Origin: Pseudodesulfovibrio sp. zrk46
Lineage (GTDB): Bacteria > Desulfobacterota > Desulfovibrionia > Desulfovibrionales > Desulfovibrionaceae
NCBI RefSeq assembly: GCF_012516435.1
Contig: NZ_CP051216.1
Span: 2,250,001 to 2,314,000 of the forward strand
Reading direction: 5' to 3'
Length of the DNA: 64,000 nt
In this document: piece by piece, positions 24,889-31,359 of the stretch
How the letters are laid out: every line of letters begins with the position of its first letter
How positions within the stretch are numbered: the stretch's first letter is position 1
Program-made: the position numbers and the translations under genes
Notes under the pieces: model-generated
Told to the model about the DNA's origin: nothing
Databases searched by the model: none
What the model saw: the letters and a program-made list of their open reading frames with translations, nothing else

Positions 24889-25467
24889 ATGGCAGATAAG
24901 AAAGTAATCGTGGTTGTGTGCGGCGAAGCTGACGTTAACGGCGGCTCCGCAGTCAAGAAGTTCATGAAGAAGGCCGTTTCCTTCGCCAATTACGAAGCAG
25001 CCGGTCTGGCTGGCATGGCCTCCGCCATCGAAGGCGCAGCTACTGTTGCTGCCGACGGCATCGCCAAGGTCTTCGAGGAAGACGGCGCTCTGGCCGTTGT
25101 CGAGCTGGGCAACGTTGACGCTGACGCTCTGGAAGCTGCCATGGCTCAGATCGTCGACGCTGCTGACCGTCGCACCATGATCGTTCTGTCCACCGAAGGT
25201 GGCCTCTACCTGGGCGGCCTCGGCATGAACAAGAAGGCCGGTGCTCAGGAGCGTGGCGTTACCGCTGCCGACATCGTTGCCTCTGTCTGCTACGTGGCCG
25301 ACCTGCCGGTTCCGGCCGACTGCATGGGCGCTGTCCTGTACCAGGCTCTCAAGGATCCCAACATGAAGCTGAAGGAAATCGGCAAGCTGAAAGAAGCCAT
25401 CGGCCGCATGGAAGTCGCTCTGCAGCGTGACAACCGCGAGCCCTGGGATAAGCACGACTGCGCTTAA
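24889..25467 (+). CDS. Degenerate AlkP-superfamily C-terminal-half protein
   Basis: A 192-residue protein that I do not recognise as a named family but which matches the end of AlkP-superfamily enzymes. TMIVLSTEGG (97-105) occupies the place of the T-x-SDHG metal motif, and RGVTAADIVASVCYVADLPVPAD (122-144) is the typical end, similar to DVVPTFCHATGNPVPAD in the upstream 629-residue AlkP protein. The Asp and His of the SDHG motif are replaced by Glu and Gly, and the N-terminal nucleophile part is missing, so it cannot be a normal phosphatase. It may be a pseudoenzyme partner of the full-length protein. Start follows AAGGAGATAATCC. It ends the run of genes before three hairpins. Confidence 0.6.
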   Translation: MADKKVIVVVCGEADVNGGSAVKKFMKKAVSFANYEAAGLAGMASAIEGAATVAADGIAKVFEEDGALAVVELGNVDADALEAAMAQIVDAADRRTMIVLSTEGGLYLGGLGMNKKAGAQERGVTAADIVASVCYVADLPVPADCMGAVLYQALKDPNMKLKEIGKLKEAIGRMEVALQRDNREPWDKHDCA

Positions 25468-25483
25468 TCAATAGCCCGCAAGA

Positions 25484-25594
25484 CCCGGCAAGTAGTTTTG
25501 CCGGGAATCAGAGGGACCGGTCATGGGACCGGTCCCTTCTCATACGACTGATAAAGGTCCGGGTGTAATTACCCCCATCGGCATCCGGACCTTT
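25484..25594 (+). terminator. Three stacked hairpins between the AlkP-like and EamA genes
   Basis: Three separate stems: CCCGGCAA/TTGCCGGG (25484-25505), GGGACCGGTC/GACCGGTCCC (25513-25536) with a four-base loop, and AAAGGTCCGG/CCGGACCTTT (25553-25594). The last is terminator-like in that three T close its stem. Together they should strongly reduce read-through into the EamA gene, which may use a promoter of its own that I cannot identify. Confidence 0.6.
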
Positions 25595-25664
25595 CTCAGA
25601 GGCATGAGGCTCTCAACTTCAATTACAATAAGATCGAAATATATCGTTTGGAGAACAACCGAAC

Positions 25665-26678
25665 ATGACCACCGCAACCATGACCCCCACGGCTTCCGTG
25701 GAGGAACTCAAAATGCAGCAGGACGTTTCCTTTGCCAAAAAAGGACTCGTCTTTGCCGTATTGTCCGGCATGAGCTGGGGGCTGGGGGGCGTCATCCTCA
25801 GTCTGGCATTTGCTGCTCCATTGTTTCTGGAGGAGGCATACTGGCTGCTGGCTCCCCTGACCGTTGGCGCGCTGCACGACTCGTTCTGCGCCCTGTGGCT
25901 GCTGGGATTCAATACCGTCACCGGTCGACTCAAGGAGCTGGGCCGTACGCTGCGCTCCAAGACTGTCCGTCCGGTTGTCCTTGGTGCCATCTTCGGCGGT
26001 CCCATTGCCATGTCGTCCTACATGCTCGGTGTGAAGTTCGCCGGTCCGGCCTATGTCATGCCCATCACGGCCCTGTATCCGGCTGTGGCGTCCATCTTTG
26101 CGGCCATCTTCCTGAAGGAGAAGATCGGTATGCGCGCATGGTGCGGTTTGTTCCTCTGCGTGGTCGGCGGCATCGTCATCGGCTACACGCCGCCCGAAGG
26201 CTCATTGGGCAATGAATTTTATCTTGGCATCGCATTTGCCTTGGTGGCCACTTTCGGATGGGGCATCGAAGGCGTGCTCGCGACCTCGGGCATGGATCTG
26301 CTCGATCCGGCCGTGGCCCTGAATGTCCGCCAGATTACTTCTTCCACCGTATACATGCTGGTGGTGCTGCCTTTGGCCGGTGGTTACGTGCTGCTCGGTC
26401 CCGGTCTGATGGATGCCTCCATCGGTTGGGTCTTCCCGGTAGCCGCCTTGGCCGGTGCGTTTTCCTACCTCTGCTGGTATCGCGCCATGAACATGACCGG
26501 CGTCAGCCGCGCCATGGCTATCAACATCACCTATTCCCTGTGGGGAATCTTCTTCTCCGCCGTATTCACCGAGGTGGAGATTACCGCCAACATCATCATC
26601 GGTGCACTGGTTATTACCACCGGGATGGTGCTGGTGGTCGGCAACCCCAAGGAAATGACCAGTCTCAGAGACGTCTAA
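25665..26678 (+). CDS. EamA/DMT-family transporter (copy 1)
   Basis: A 337-residue inner-membrane protein with ten predicted membrane segments in two EamA repeats (for example SGMSWGLGGVILSLAFAAP near residue 35 and AMAINITYSLWGIFFSAVF near residue 285). DMT carriers export or import amino acids, nucleosides or other metabolites; the substrate is unknown. It lies directly downstream of the BCCT operon and 14 bases upstream of a small winged-helix-like gene, then the sigma-54 activator. A second EamA gene is at 29145, in the other sigma-54 operon; two members of one transporter family in two co-regulated units suggests uptake and efflux of related compounds. GGAG lies 11 bases before the start. 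Confidence 0.85.
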   Translation: MTTATMTPTASVEELKMQQDVSFAKKGLVFAVLSGMSWGLGGVILSLAFAAPLFLEEAYWLLAPLTVGALHDSFCALWLLGFNTVTGRLKELGRTLRSKTVRPVVLGAIFGGPIAMSSYMLGVKFAGPAYVMPITALYPAVASIFAAIFLKEKIGMRAWCGLFLCVVGGIVIGYTPPEGSLGNEFYLGIAFALVATFGWGIEGVLATSGMDLLDPAVALNVRQITSSTVYMLVVLPLAGGYVLLGPGLMDASIGWVFPVAALAGAFSYLCWYRAMNMTGVSRAMAINITYSLWGIFFSAVFTEVEITANIIIGALVITTGMVLVVGNPKEMTSLRDV

Positions 26679-26692
26679 TTCAGGAGAAAATC

Positions 26693-26959
26693 ATGACCAA
26701 TGTTCCCTTGAAAGCCATGGTCGCTGCTTGCTTCAGCAACTGCGAGGCCCTCAATGCCCGAGCCGTCTACGACATGGTCGTGGATGATTACCCCTCAGAA
26801 AAGTACTGCTCCATCCCCATTGTGGAGGAGCACCTCAAGTCGCTTAAGGCTGTGGGTATTCTCAATGAGGAGGGCTCATATCTCAATGATGACGGTCAAC
26901 TAGTCTCCGTTTACCGGATTTCAGAGTACGGTTTGGATAAGCTGCACAAGGCTAAATAG
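26693..26959 (+). CDS. Small winged-helix-like protein of unknown function
   Basis: An 88-residue protein that I cannot assign to a named family. The pattern YDMVVDDYPSEKYCSIPIVEEHLKSLKAVGILNE, in which a helix is followed by a short loop and the sequence LKSLKAVGIL, and the end YRISEYGLDKLHKAK, look like a winged helix in the style of PadR/ArsR-like DNA-binding or adaptor proteins. Four cysteines (residues about 13, 17, 39) cluster in the first half, which could bind a metal. The ATG at 26693 follows AGGAGAAA at five bases; the frame is open upstream but overlaps the EamA gene. It ends at a terminator before the activator gene. Confidence 0.6.
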   Translation: MTNVPLKAMVAACFSNCEALNARAVYDMVVDDYPSEKYCSIPIVEEHLKSLKAVGILNEEGSYLNDDGQLVSVYRISEYGLDKLHKAK

Positions 26960-26969
26960 CGATTGTTAC

Positions 26970-27003
26970 GGCAGGGGCGGAGGACGCTCCTGCCCTCTTT
27001 TTT
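26970..27003 (+). terminator. Rho-independent terminator before the activator gene
   Basis: GGCAGGGGCG pairs with CGCTCCTGCC (one wobble) with a five-base loop, followed by CTCTTTTTT. It closes the EamA/winged-helix transcript. Confidence 0.85.
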
Positions 27004-27036
27004 CCGAAAAGAGAAAATACTTGCAGTAAAACCTTT

Positions 27037-27076
27037 GGCGACATACACGTCGCCAACCACGCGACAGAAGTGTCGC
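27037..27076. promoter_or_regulatory. Two activator-binding palindromes next to the activator gene
   Basis: GGCGACATACACGTCGCC (27037-27054) and GCGACAGAAGTGTCGC (27061-27076) lie 24 bases apart and end 27 bases before the activator start codon. The second is a perfect match to the GCGACA-N4-TGTCGC consensus. No sigma-54 -24/-12 element follows, and the sites lie close to the likely transcription start (TTGCAG near 27021 could be a -35 box), so autorepression by the activator is the simplest reading. Confidence 0.7.
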
Positions 27077-27102
27077 CGTGAAAGTGTGCAAGGAGTTTTG
27101 GT

Positions 27103-28572
27103 ATGGGCGGACCTACATACGAAGAGTTGTTTCAGCATTGTCAGGAGCTGAAGACACAACTGGAGGCATACCGGGGGACCAAGCAACAGCTTGAACAGAG
27201 CCAGCGCCAATTGACGCGACTCTTCAACAACCTGCCGGGCATGGCATATCGTTGCGCCATTGACGAAGATCATCATCCGACGCTGACCTTTGTCAGTCGG
27301 GGCAGCATTGAACTTTTCGGCGTATCACCCGAGTTTTTCACCGATCAGCAGACCAACGTCATGGAGACGCTGGCCCATCCCGAAGACCTCATCTCCATGC
27401 GCAAGGAGCAGGAAGAGGCCATCATCGGCAATCGTCCCTACAAGATGCTGTACCGCGTGTGTCTGGATGACGACAGCCGCAAGTGGATCTGGGATCAGGG
27501 CGAGTGCGTCTATGATGACGACGGCTATCCGCTCTATCTCGAAGGCATCATGATCGATATCAGCGCCCAGAAGATGCGTGAGTTCGAGCTGCTTCACGAA
27601 AACCAGAAGCTGCAGGGGGCTTTTGAAGACCGCTACAAGTTCGGCAGCATCATCGGCAAAAGTCCCGGGATGCGTGATGTCTTCAAGCTGATCATGAAGG
27701 CGTCCAAGAGTGACGCCAACGTCATTATCCTGGGTGAGACCGGCACCGGTAAGGACCTGGTGGCCCAGACCATCCATGAGCAGAGCGGGTCCGGAGGGGC
27801 GTATGTCCCCGTCAACTGTGGTGCCATCCCAGCCAACCTGATGGAAAGCGAATTTTTCGGCCACAAGAAGGGCGCGTTCTCCGGTGCGACCTCGGATCGC
27901 AAGGGCTATCTCGCTGCTGCCGATGGCGGCACATTGTTCCTCGACGAAGTCGGTGAGATTGACCTCGCATTGCAGGTGAAGCTGCTCCGCGCTCTGGAGA
28001 GCAAGCTCTACACGCCCGTTGGCGGAAGTGAACCTCAGTCTTCCAAGTTCCGCCTCATCGCAGCGACTAACCGCGACCTCGCCAAGATGGTCAAGGATGG
28101 CCGCATGCGTTCGGATTTCTTTTTCCGTCTCCACGTTCTGCCTATCCGCGTGCCTCCCTTGCGAGACAGGCTGGAAGATCTGCCGTTGCTGAGCGCGGAA
28201 TTCATGAAGCGGTATCTTGGTAGTGATGCCGAAGTACCGCCGGTTCCGGGCAAGGTTCGGGCCGCCTTTGACTCTCATCACTGGCCAGGCAACGTTCGTG
28301 AACTGCAAAACGTGCTGGAGCGATACCTCACCTTCGGGGAGATGGTGCTCAGCGATTTTGGTATCGAGACCGCCGAGTCTCCCCATGAACTGGATGGAGC
28401 CATTGAAGCGGCCGAATCGTGTTCCACGCTCACCGAAGCCATGGATGTGGTAGAGCGTCATATGATGCTCAAGGCCCTTGAAAAACATCACTGGAAAAAG
28501 GGCCTCACCGCAAAAAGTTTGGGATTAAATATGCGTACCATGCAACGAAAGTTGAAAAAACACGGTATTTAA
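27103..28572 (+). CDS. Sigma-54-dependent activator with N-terminal PAS domain (PAS-AAA-Fis)
   Basis: A 489-residue enhancer-binding protein. Residues about 5-45 form a coiled coil, about 45-160 a PAS/PAC domain (LPGMAYRCAID, RKWIWDQGECVYDDDGYPLY), and about 175-410 the AAA+ domain with Walker A GETGTGKD (211-218), Walker B GTLFLDEVGEI and an R-finger region. The sigma-54 contact loop reads GAFSGA (257-262) rather than GAFTGA. The C-terminus is a Fis-type helix-turn-helix (KKGLTAKSLGLNMRTMQRKLKKHG). There is no receiver domain, so the PAS domain is probably the signal input. It most likely drives both sigma-54 promoters at 19379 and 28772 through the shared palindromes. Start follows AAGGAG at nine bases. 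Confidence 0.9.
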   Translation: MGGPTYEELFQHCQELKTQLEAYRGTKQQLEQSQRQLTRLFNNLPGMAYRCAIDEDHHPTLTFVSRGSIELFGVSPEFFTDQQTNVMETLAHPEDLISMRKEQEEAIIGNRPYKMLYRVCLDDDSRKWIWDQGECVYDDDGYPLYLEGIMIDISAQKMREFELLHENQKLQGAFEDRYKFGSIIGKSPGMRDVFKLIMKASKSDANVIILGETGTGKDLVAQTIHEQSGSGGAYVPVNCGAIPANLMESEFFGHKKGAFSGATSDRKGYLAAADGGTLFLDEVGEIDLALQVKLLRALESKLYTPVGGSEPQSSKFRLIAATNRDLAKMVKDGRMRSDFFFRLHVLPIRVPPLRDRLEDLPLLSAEFMKRYLGSDAEVPPVPGKVRAAFDSHHWPGNVRELQNVLERYLTFGEMVLSDFGIETAESPHELDGAIEAAESCSTLTEAMDVVERHMMLKALEKHHWKKGLTAKSLGLNMRTMQRKLKKHGI

Positions 28573-28603
28573 GCAGAGTAACCTCATAATACGGTCAAAT
28601 TAG

Positions 28604-28707
28604 GCGACACCCATGTCACGTGCGACATGGGTGTCGCTTTATTGTTTATCTCTTTAAAATCAGCACTTTATCGACAATTTGGCTGGGTGAGGCGACACCG
28701 ATGTCGT
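28604..28707. promoter_or_regulatory. Three enhancer-type palindromes upstream of the second EamA operon
   Basis: GCGACACCCATGTCAC (28604-28619), GCGACATGGGTGTCGC (28622-28637) and GCGACACCGATGTCGT (28692-28707) all fit GCGACA-N4-TGTCGC with at most one changed base. They are centred about 186, 168 and 98 bases upstream of the predicted start of the sigma-54 promoter at 28772. The first two also form a larger inverted structure with each other. They follow the activator stop codon by 32 bases. Confidence 0.75.
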
Positions 28708-28771
28708 GTTTCTCGTTTTCGCCTGCATTTGTTTTGCAATTAAATTCAATTAAAACAAGGTTTTGTGTTTA

Positions 28772-28787
28772 TGGCACGCTCTGTGCT
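28772..28787 (+). promoter_or_regulatory. Sigma-54 promoter of the EamA-YitT-TSCPD operon
   Basis: TGGCACGCTCTGTGCT has the -24 element TGGCAC and a -12 GC in correct 12-base phase. The -12 half (TGTGC) deviates from TTGC at one base. It lies 32 to 170 bases downstream of three enhancer palindromes. Confidence 0.7.
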
Positions 28788-29144
28788 CAAGGGGTGTCGA
28801 TTGTGCAAAACGGATAAGCGAAGCACGGCTCAGACCTGATGTTTCGACCAGTAGCTCTTGGGAAGAGGGTGCGACACTTCCACCCTCCTCCCGGAATGCG
28901 TGAACGGCGGCCTCTTACCGGACCATTGCCATATATCCAGCCTCCTGAAACTCTTCACTACCCGAAACGAAGAGTGTCACCTCGGAGTCCGACATTCACG
29001 CCGTACTTTCTTCCCAAGAGCGTGTCCATTGCACCTGACATAACCGACGTCCTTTATCTGGAAATCACCTTCAAACTTTTCCAGCTGAGGGTTGGCCTGC
29101 CCGGTACTCCTGCCGGGCGGGCTATATACTTTGGAGCAAAAGGC
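28788..29144 (+). other. Long 5-prime leader of the second EamA operon
   Basis: About 350 bases separate the sigma-54 promoter from the first start codon. The frame of the EamA gene is open back to 28839, but that extension is rich in Pro, Arg and His, lacks a ribosome site and lies outside the family homology. Near its end CCCGG/CCGGG (about 29099-29116) forms a stem just before the ribosome site. I see no known riboswitch consensus. Confidence 0.45.
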
Positions 29145-30110
29145 ATGAGCTGGAACACATTCAAGACGACACAGGCTGCAGGCTACCTCTTCATCATTCT
29201 CGGCATCCTCAACTGGAGCGGCAACTTCGTGGCGGCACGCGGTCTGGCCGACTCCATTGATCCGGCCACGCTCAACCTGCTTCGCTGGGTTGGGGCCACC
29301 CTGTGTTTCCTGCCGTTTGCTTTTCAAGCCCTTTGGAAAGAGCGCCACATGGTCATGAAAATGTGGAAGGAGCTCTCTCTGCTCGCCCTGACCGGCATCT
29401 CTCTCTACGACACCGTAGTCTTCATGGCCGGGCATACCACTGAGGCCCTGAACATGTCTCTGATCTCTACGCTGTCTCCGCTGCTCACCGCACTGGTGGC
29501 ACAGTTTATTTTCAAGGAGAAGATCAACCAGCGCATGTACATGGGCATCGCGATCAGCACATTCGGCATCGTCCTGCTGGTCACGGACGGCAACATGGAT
29601 CAGCTGCTCTCAATGAATTTTGCGCGGGGTGACCTGCTTATTCTGAGCACGGCCATGATGTCTGCCGTCTACAATACCGTGATCAGCAAAATTACGGGCA
29701 AACTCAGCCAGACCACGCTGCTCATGGCGTGTTGCCTGTTTGGGACCGTCTACATTATTCCCTTGTACCTGTGGGAAACCGGTGGGCATGTGGTCATGCC
29801 TGAGTTCTCCACCAATCTGGTGCTTTCCCTCATCTACCTTTCGGTTTTCGCCTCCATTCTCTGCTACCTCTTCTGGAATGCGGCAGTGCAGATCATCGGC
29901 GCTCCCAAGGCCATGTTGTTCTATTACACCCTGCCTCCCATCAGCGCGGCCATCGCCTGGTTTGTCATCGATGAACCGGTCAGTTTCAACCAGATTATGA
30001 GTGGTCTGATAATTGTTGCAGGGATTCTTTTTGCTCTCTATGGTGGCGCGCCCAAAAATCGTGGGCAGGAGGAACAAGACTATGGACAACCGTCTCAGGT
30101 CACTCACTGA
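29145..30110 (+). CDS. EamA/DMT-family transporter (copy 2)
   Basis: A 321-residue inner-membrane protein with about ten membrane segments and two EamA repeats (ILNWSGNFVAARGLADSIDP near the start, ISTLSPLLTALVAQFIFKEKI in the first repeat, CYLFWNAAVQIIGAPKAMLF in the second). It is the first gene of the sigma-54 operon that starts at 28772. The start at 29145 is chosen from family homology and a GGAG ten bases upstream. It overlaps the next gene by 29 bases. It is similar in type, but not a close copy in sequence, to the transporter at 25665. Confidence 0.88.
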   Translation: MSWNTFKTTQAAGYLFIILGILNWSGNFVAARGLADSIDPATLNLLRWVGATLCFLPFAFQALWKERHMVMKMWKELSLLALTGISLYDTVVFMAGHTTEALNMSLISTLSPLLTALVAQFIFKEKINQRMYMGIAISTFGIVLLVTDGNMDQLLSMNFARGDLLILSTAMMSAVYNTVISKITGKLSQTTLLMACCLFGTVYIIPLYLWETGGHVVMPEFSTNLVLSLIYLSVFASILCYLFWNAAVQIIGAPKAMLFYYTLPPISAAIAWFVIDEPVSFNQIMSGLIIVAGILFALYGGAPKNRGQEEQDYGQPSQVTH

Positions 30111-30945
30111 TTCTCTCGCATGGAATGTGTTTTTGCTGTGCCTCGGAGCCTTCGTCTATGTTGTAGGTTTCAATGGAATAGCAGCACACCATGAATTTAT
30201 CCCCGGGGCCCTTTATGGCCTCGCGGTGGTCGGCAACAATTTCGAGCCGGAGCTTTCTCTTGCGCACTGGTACTTCTTCCTGAACGTGCCGCTCTTTCTC
30301 ACGGCATGGAAGGGTGTCAGCCGCCGGTTCTTTTTTCTCAGCCTGTTCACCATGGTCATGGTCACCATGATGACCTCGTATGTGCATGTCGATTTCGGCA
30401 TCAGGAATGAAATGTACGCGGCCATTGCGGCCGGTGCGATCATGGGAGCCGGATGCGGCATCATCCTGCGTACCTACGGCGGCGGCGGTGGCCTCGATGT
30501 GTTGGCCGTCATCCTGAACCGCAAGTATGGCGTGCGCTTCGGCGTCTTCTACTTTTTCATCAACGCCGGAGTCATGGGGTTTGCCCTCAGCCGGTATACG
30601 CCGGACAAGATCATCGCCTCGCTGGTCATGCTGTTCATCAGCTCCGTGGTGACGGAATACGTCCTCTCCCTGTTCAACCAGCGAAAGGCGGTCCGTATCC
30701 TCACCAAGAAGGGCGACGAACTGACAGAGAATATTACCCGCGTCCGCAAGATGCACGCCACTGTATTCCCCGGCAAGGGCGGATACACCGGCGATGGCGT
30801 GGACATGGTTTTTTCGGTCACGGACAATCTGCGCCTCCGCTCGTTGGAGCAGGCCGTTTTCGAGATTGATCCCGAGGCCATATTCATTGTCGAAAACACC
30901 TTCAGCGTGTTGGGCGGCAATATCGCCCGGCGCAAGGAATATTAA
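30082..30945 (+). CDS. YitT-family membrane protein
   Basis: A 287-residue protein with five or six membrane segments (for example VFLLCLGAFVYVVGFNGIA and FVFVNGPLFL-like WYFFLNVPLFLTAWKGVSRR) and a C-terminal DUF2179 domain at about residues 220-280 (RMHATVFPGKGGYTGDGVD-like, read as KMHATVFPGKGGYTGDGVD). The GAGCGIILRTYGGGGGLDVLA segment is a family hallmark. YitT proteins are predicted transporters with a small ligand-binding tail; functions are mostly unknown. It overlaps the EamA gene and is 19 bases from the TSCPD gene, so all three are co-transcribed. Start follows GCAGGAGGAAC. Confidence 0.88.
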   Translation: MDNRLRSLTDSLAWNVFLLCLGAFVYVVGFNGIAAHHEFIPGALYGLAVVGNNFEPELSLAHWYFFLNVPLFLTAWKGVSRRFFFLSLFTMVMVTMMTSYVHVDFGIRNEMYAAIAAGAIMGAGCGIILRTYGGGGGLDVLAVILNRKYGVRFGVFYFFINAGVMGFALSRYTPDKIIASLVMLFISSVVTEYVLSLFNQRKAVRILTKKGDELTENITRVRKMHATVFPGKGGYTGDGVDMVFSVTDNLRLRSLEQAVFEIDPEAIFIVENTFSVLGGNIARRKEY

Positions 30946-30964
30946 TCATCACGAGGAGATCAGG

Positions 30965-31267
30965 ATGGAAGTTAACGAAATCAATATGCCGCTGTTTTTC
31001 CCCCCGGAAGAAGCGACCACTCCTGGCGACGCCGAAATTTTCGTGCCCGAAAAAGTATGCGCCAAAATGATCCGCTACGCCGTGGAAGATGATAAGGTCG
31101 TCTACCTCGACTTTGTGGGCGGGTGCGACGGCAACCTCAAAGCCATTTCCAAATTGGTGACCGGTATGGCCATTCCCGATGTCATCGATAAGCTCAGCGG
31201 CATCACTTGCGGAAAGAAGACCACTTCCTGCGCCGATCAACTGTGTGAGGCACTGAAGGATCTGTAG
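30965..31267 (+). CDS. TSCPD-domain protein
   Basis: A 100-residue protein made of one TSCPD domain (about 30-98). DFVGGCDGNLKAISKLVTG, GITCGKKTTSCADQLCEAL carry the conserved cysteines that may bind a metal. The domain is best known from the tail of anaerobic or B12-dependent ribonucleotide reductases; stand-alone forms exist in anaerobes but have no established role. It ends the sigma-54 operon, with a terminator 24 bases after the stop. GAGGAG precedes its start at about nine bases. Confidence 0.8.
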   Translation: MEVNEINMPLFFPPEEATTPGDAEIFVPEKVCAKMIRYAVEDDKVVYLDFVGGCDGNLKAISKLVTGMAIPDVIDKLSGITCGKKTTSCADQLCEALKDL

Positions 31268-31290
31268 TCTTCTCCTGCAGTGAACAAGAA

Positions 31291-31330
31291 ACGGCCTGCC
31301 ATGTTTTTACTGGCAGGCCGTTTTGTTTTT
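31291..31330 (+). terminator. Rho-independent terminator after the TSCPD gene
   Basis: ACGGCCTGCCA pairs with TGGCAGGCCGT (31291-31321) around an eight-base loop and is followed by TTTTGTTTTT. It lies between convergent operons. Confidence 0.9.
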
Positions 31331-31359
31331 GGAAACGGATGAACGGGCGAATGACTTGC

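Noticed and set aside
28839-29144. N-terminal extension of the second EamA protein by 102 residues
   Set aside because: The added sequence is Pro/Arg/His-rich, outside the family, and has no ribosome site. GGAG precedes the ATG at 29145.
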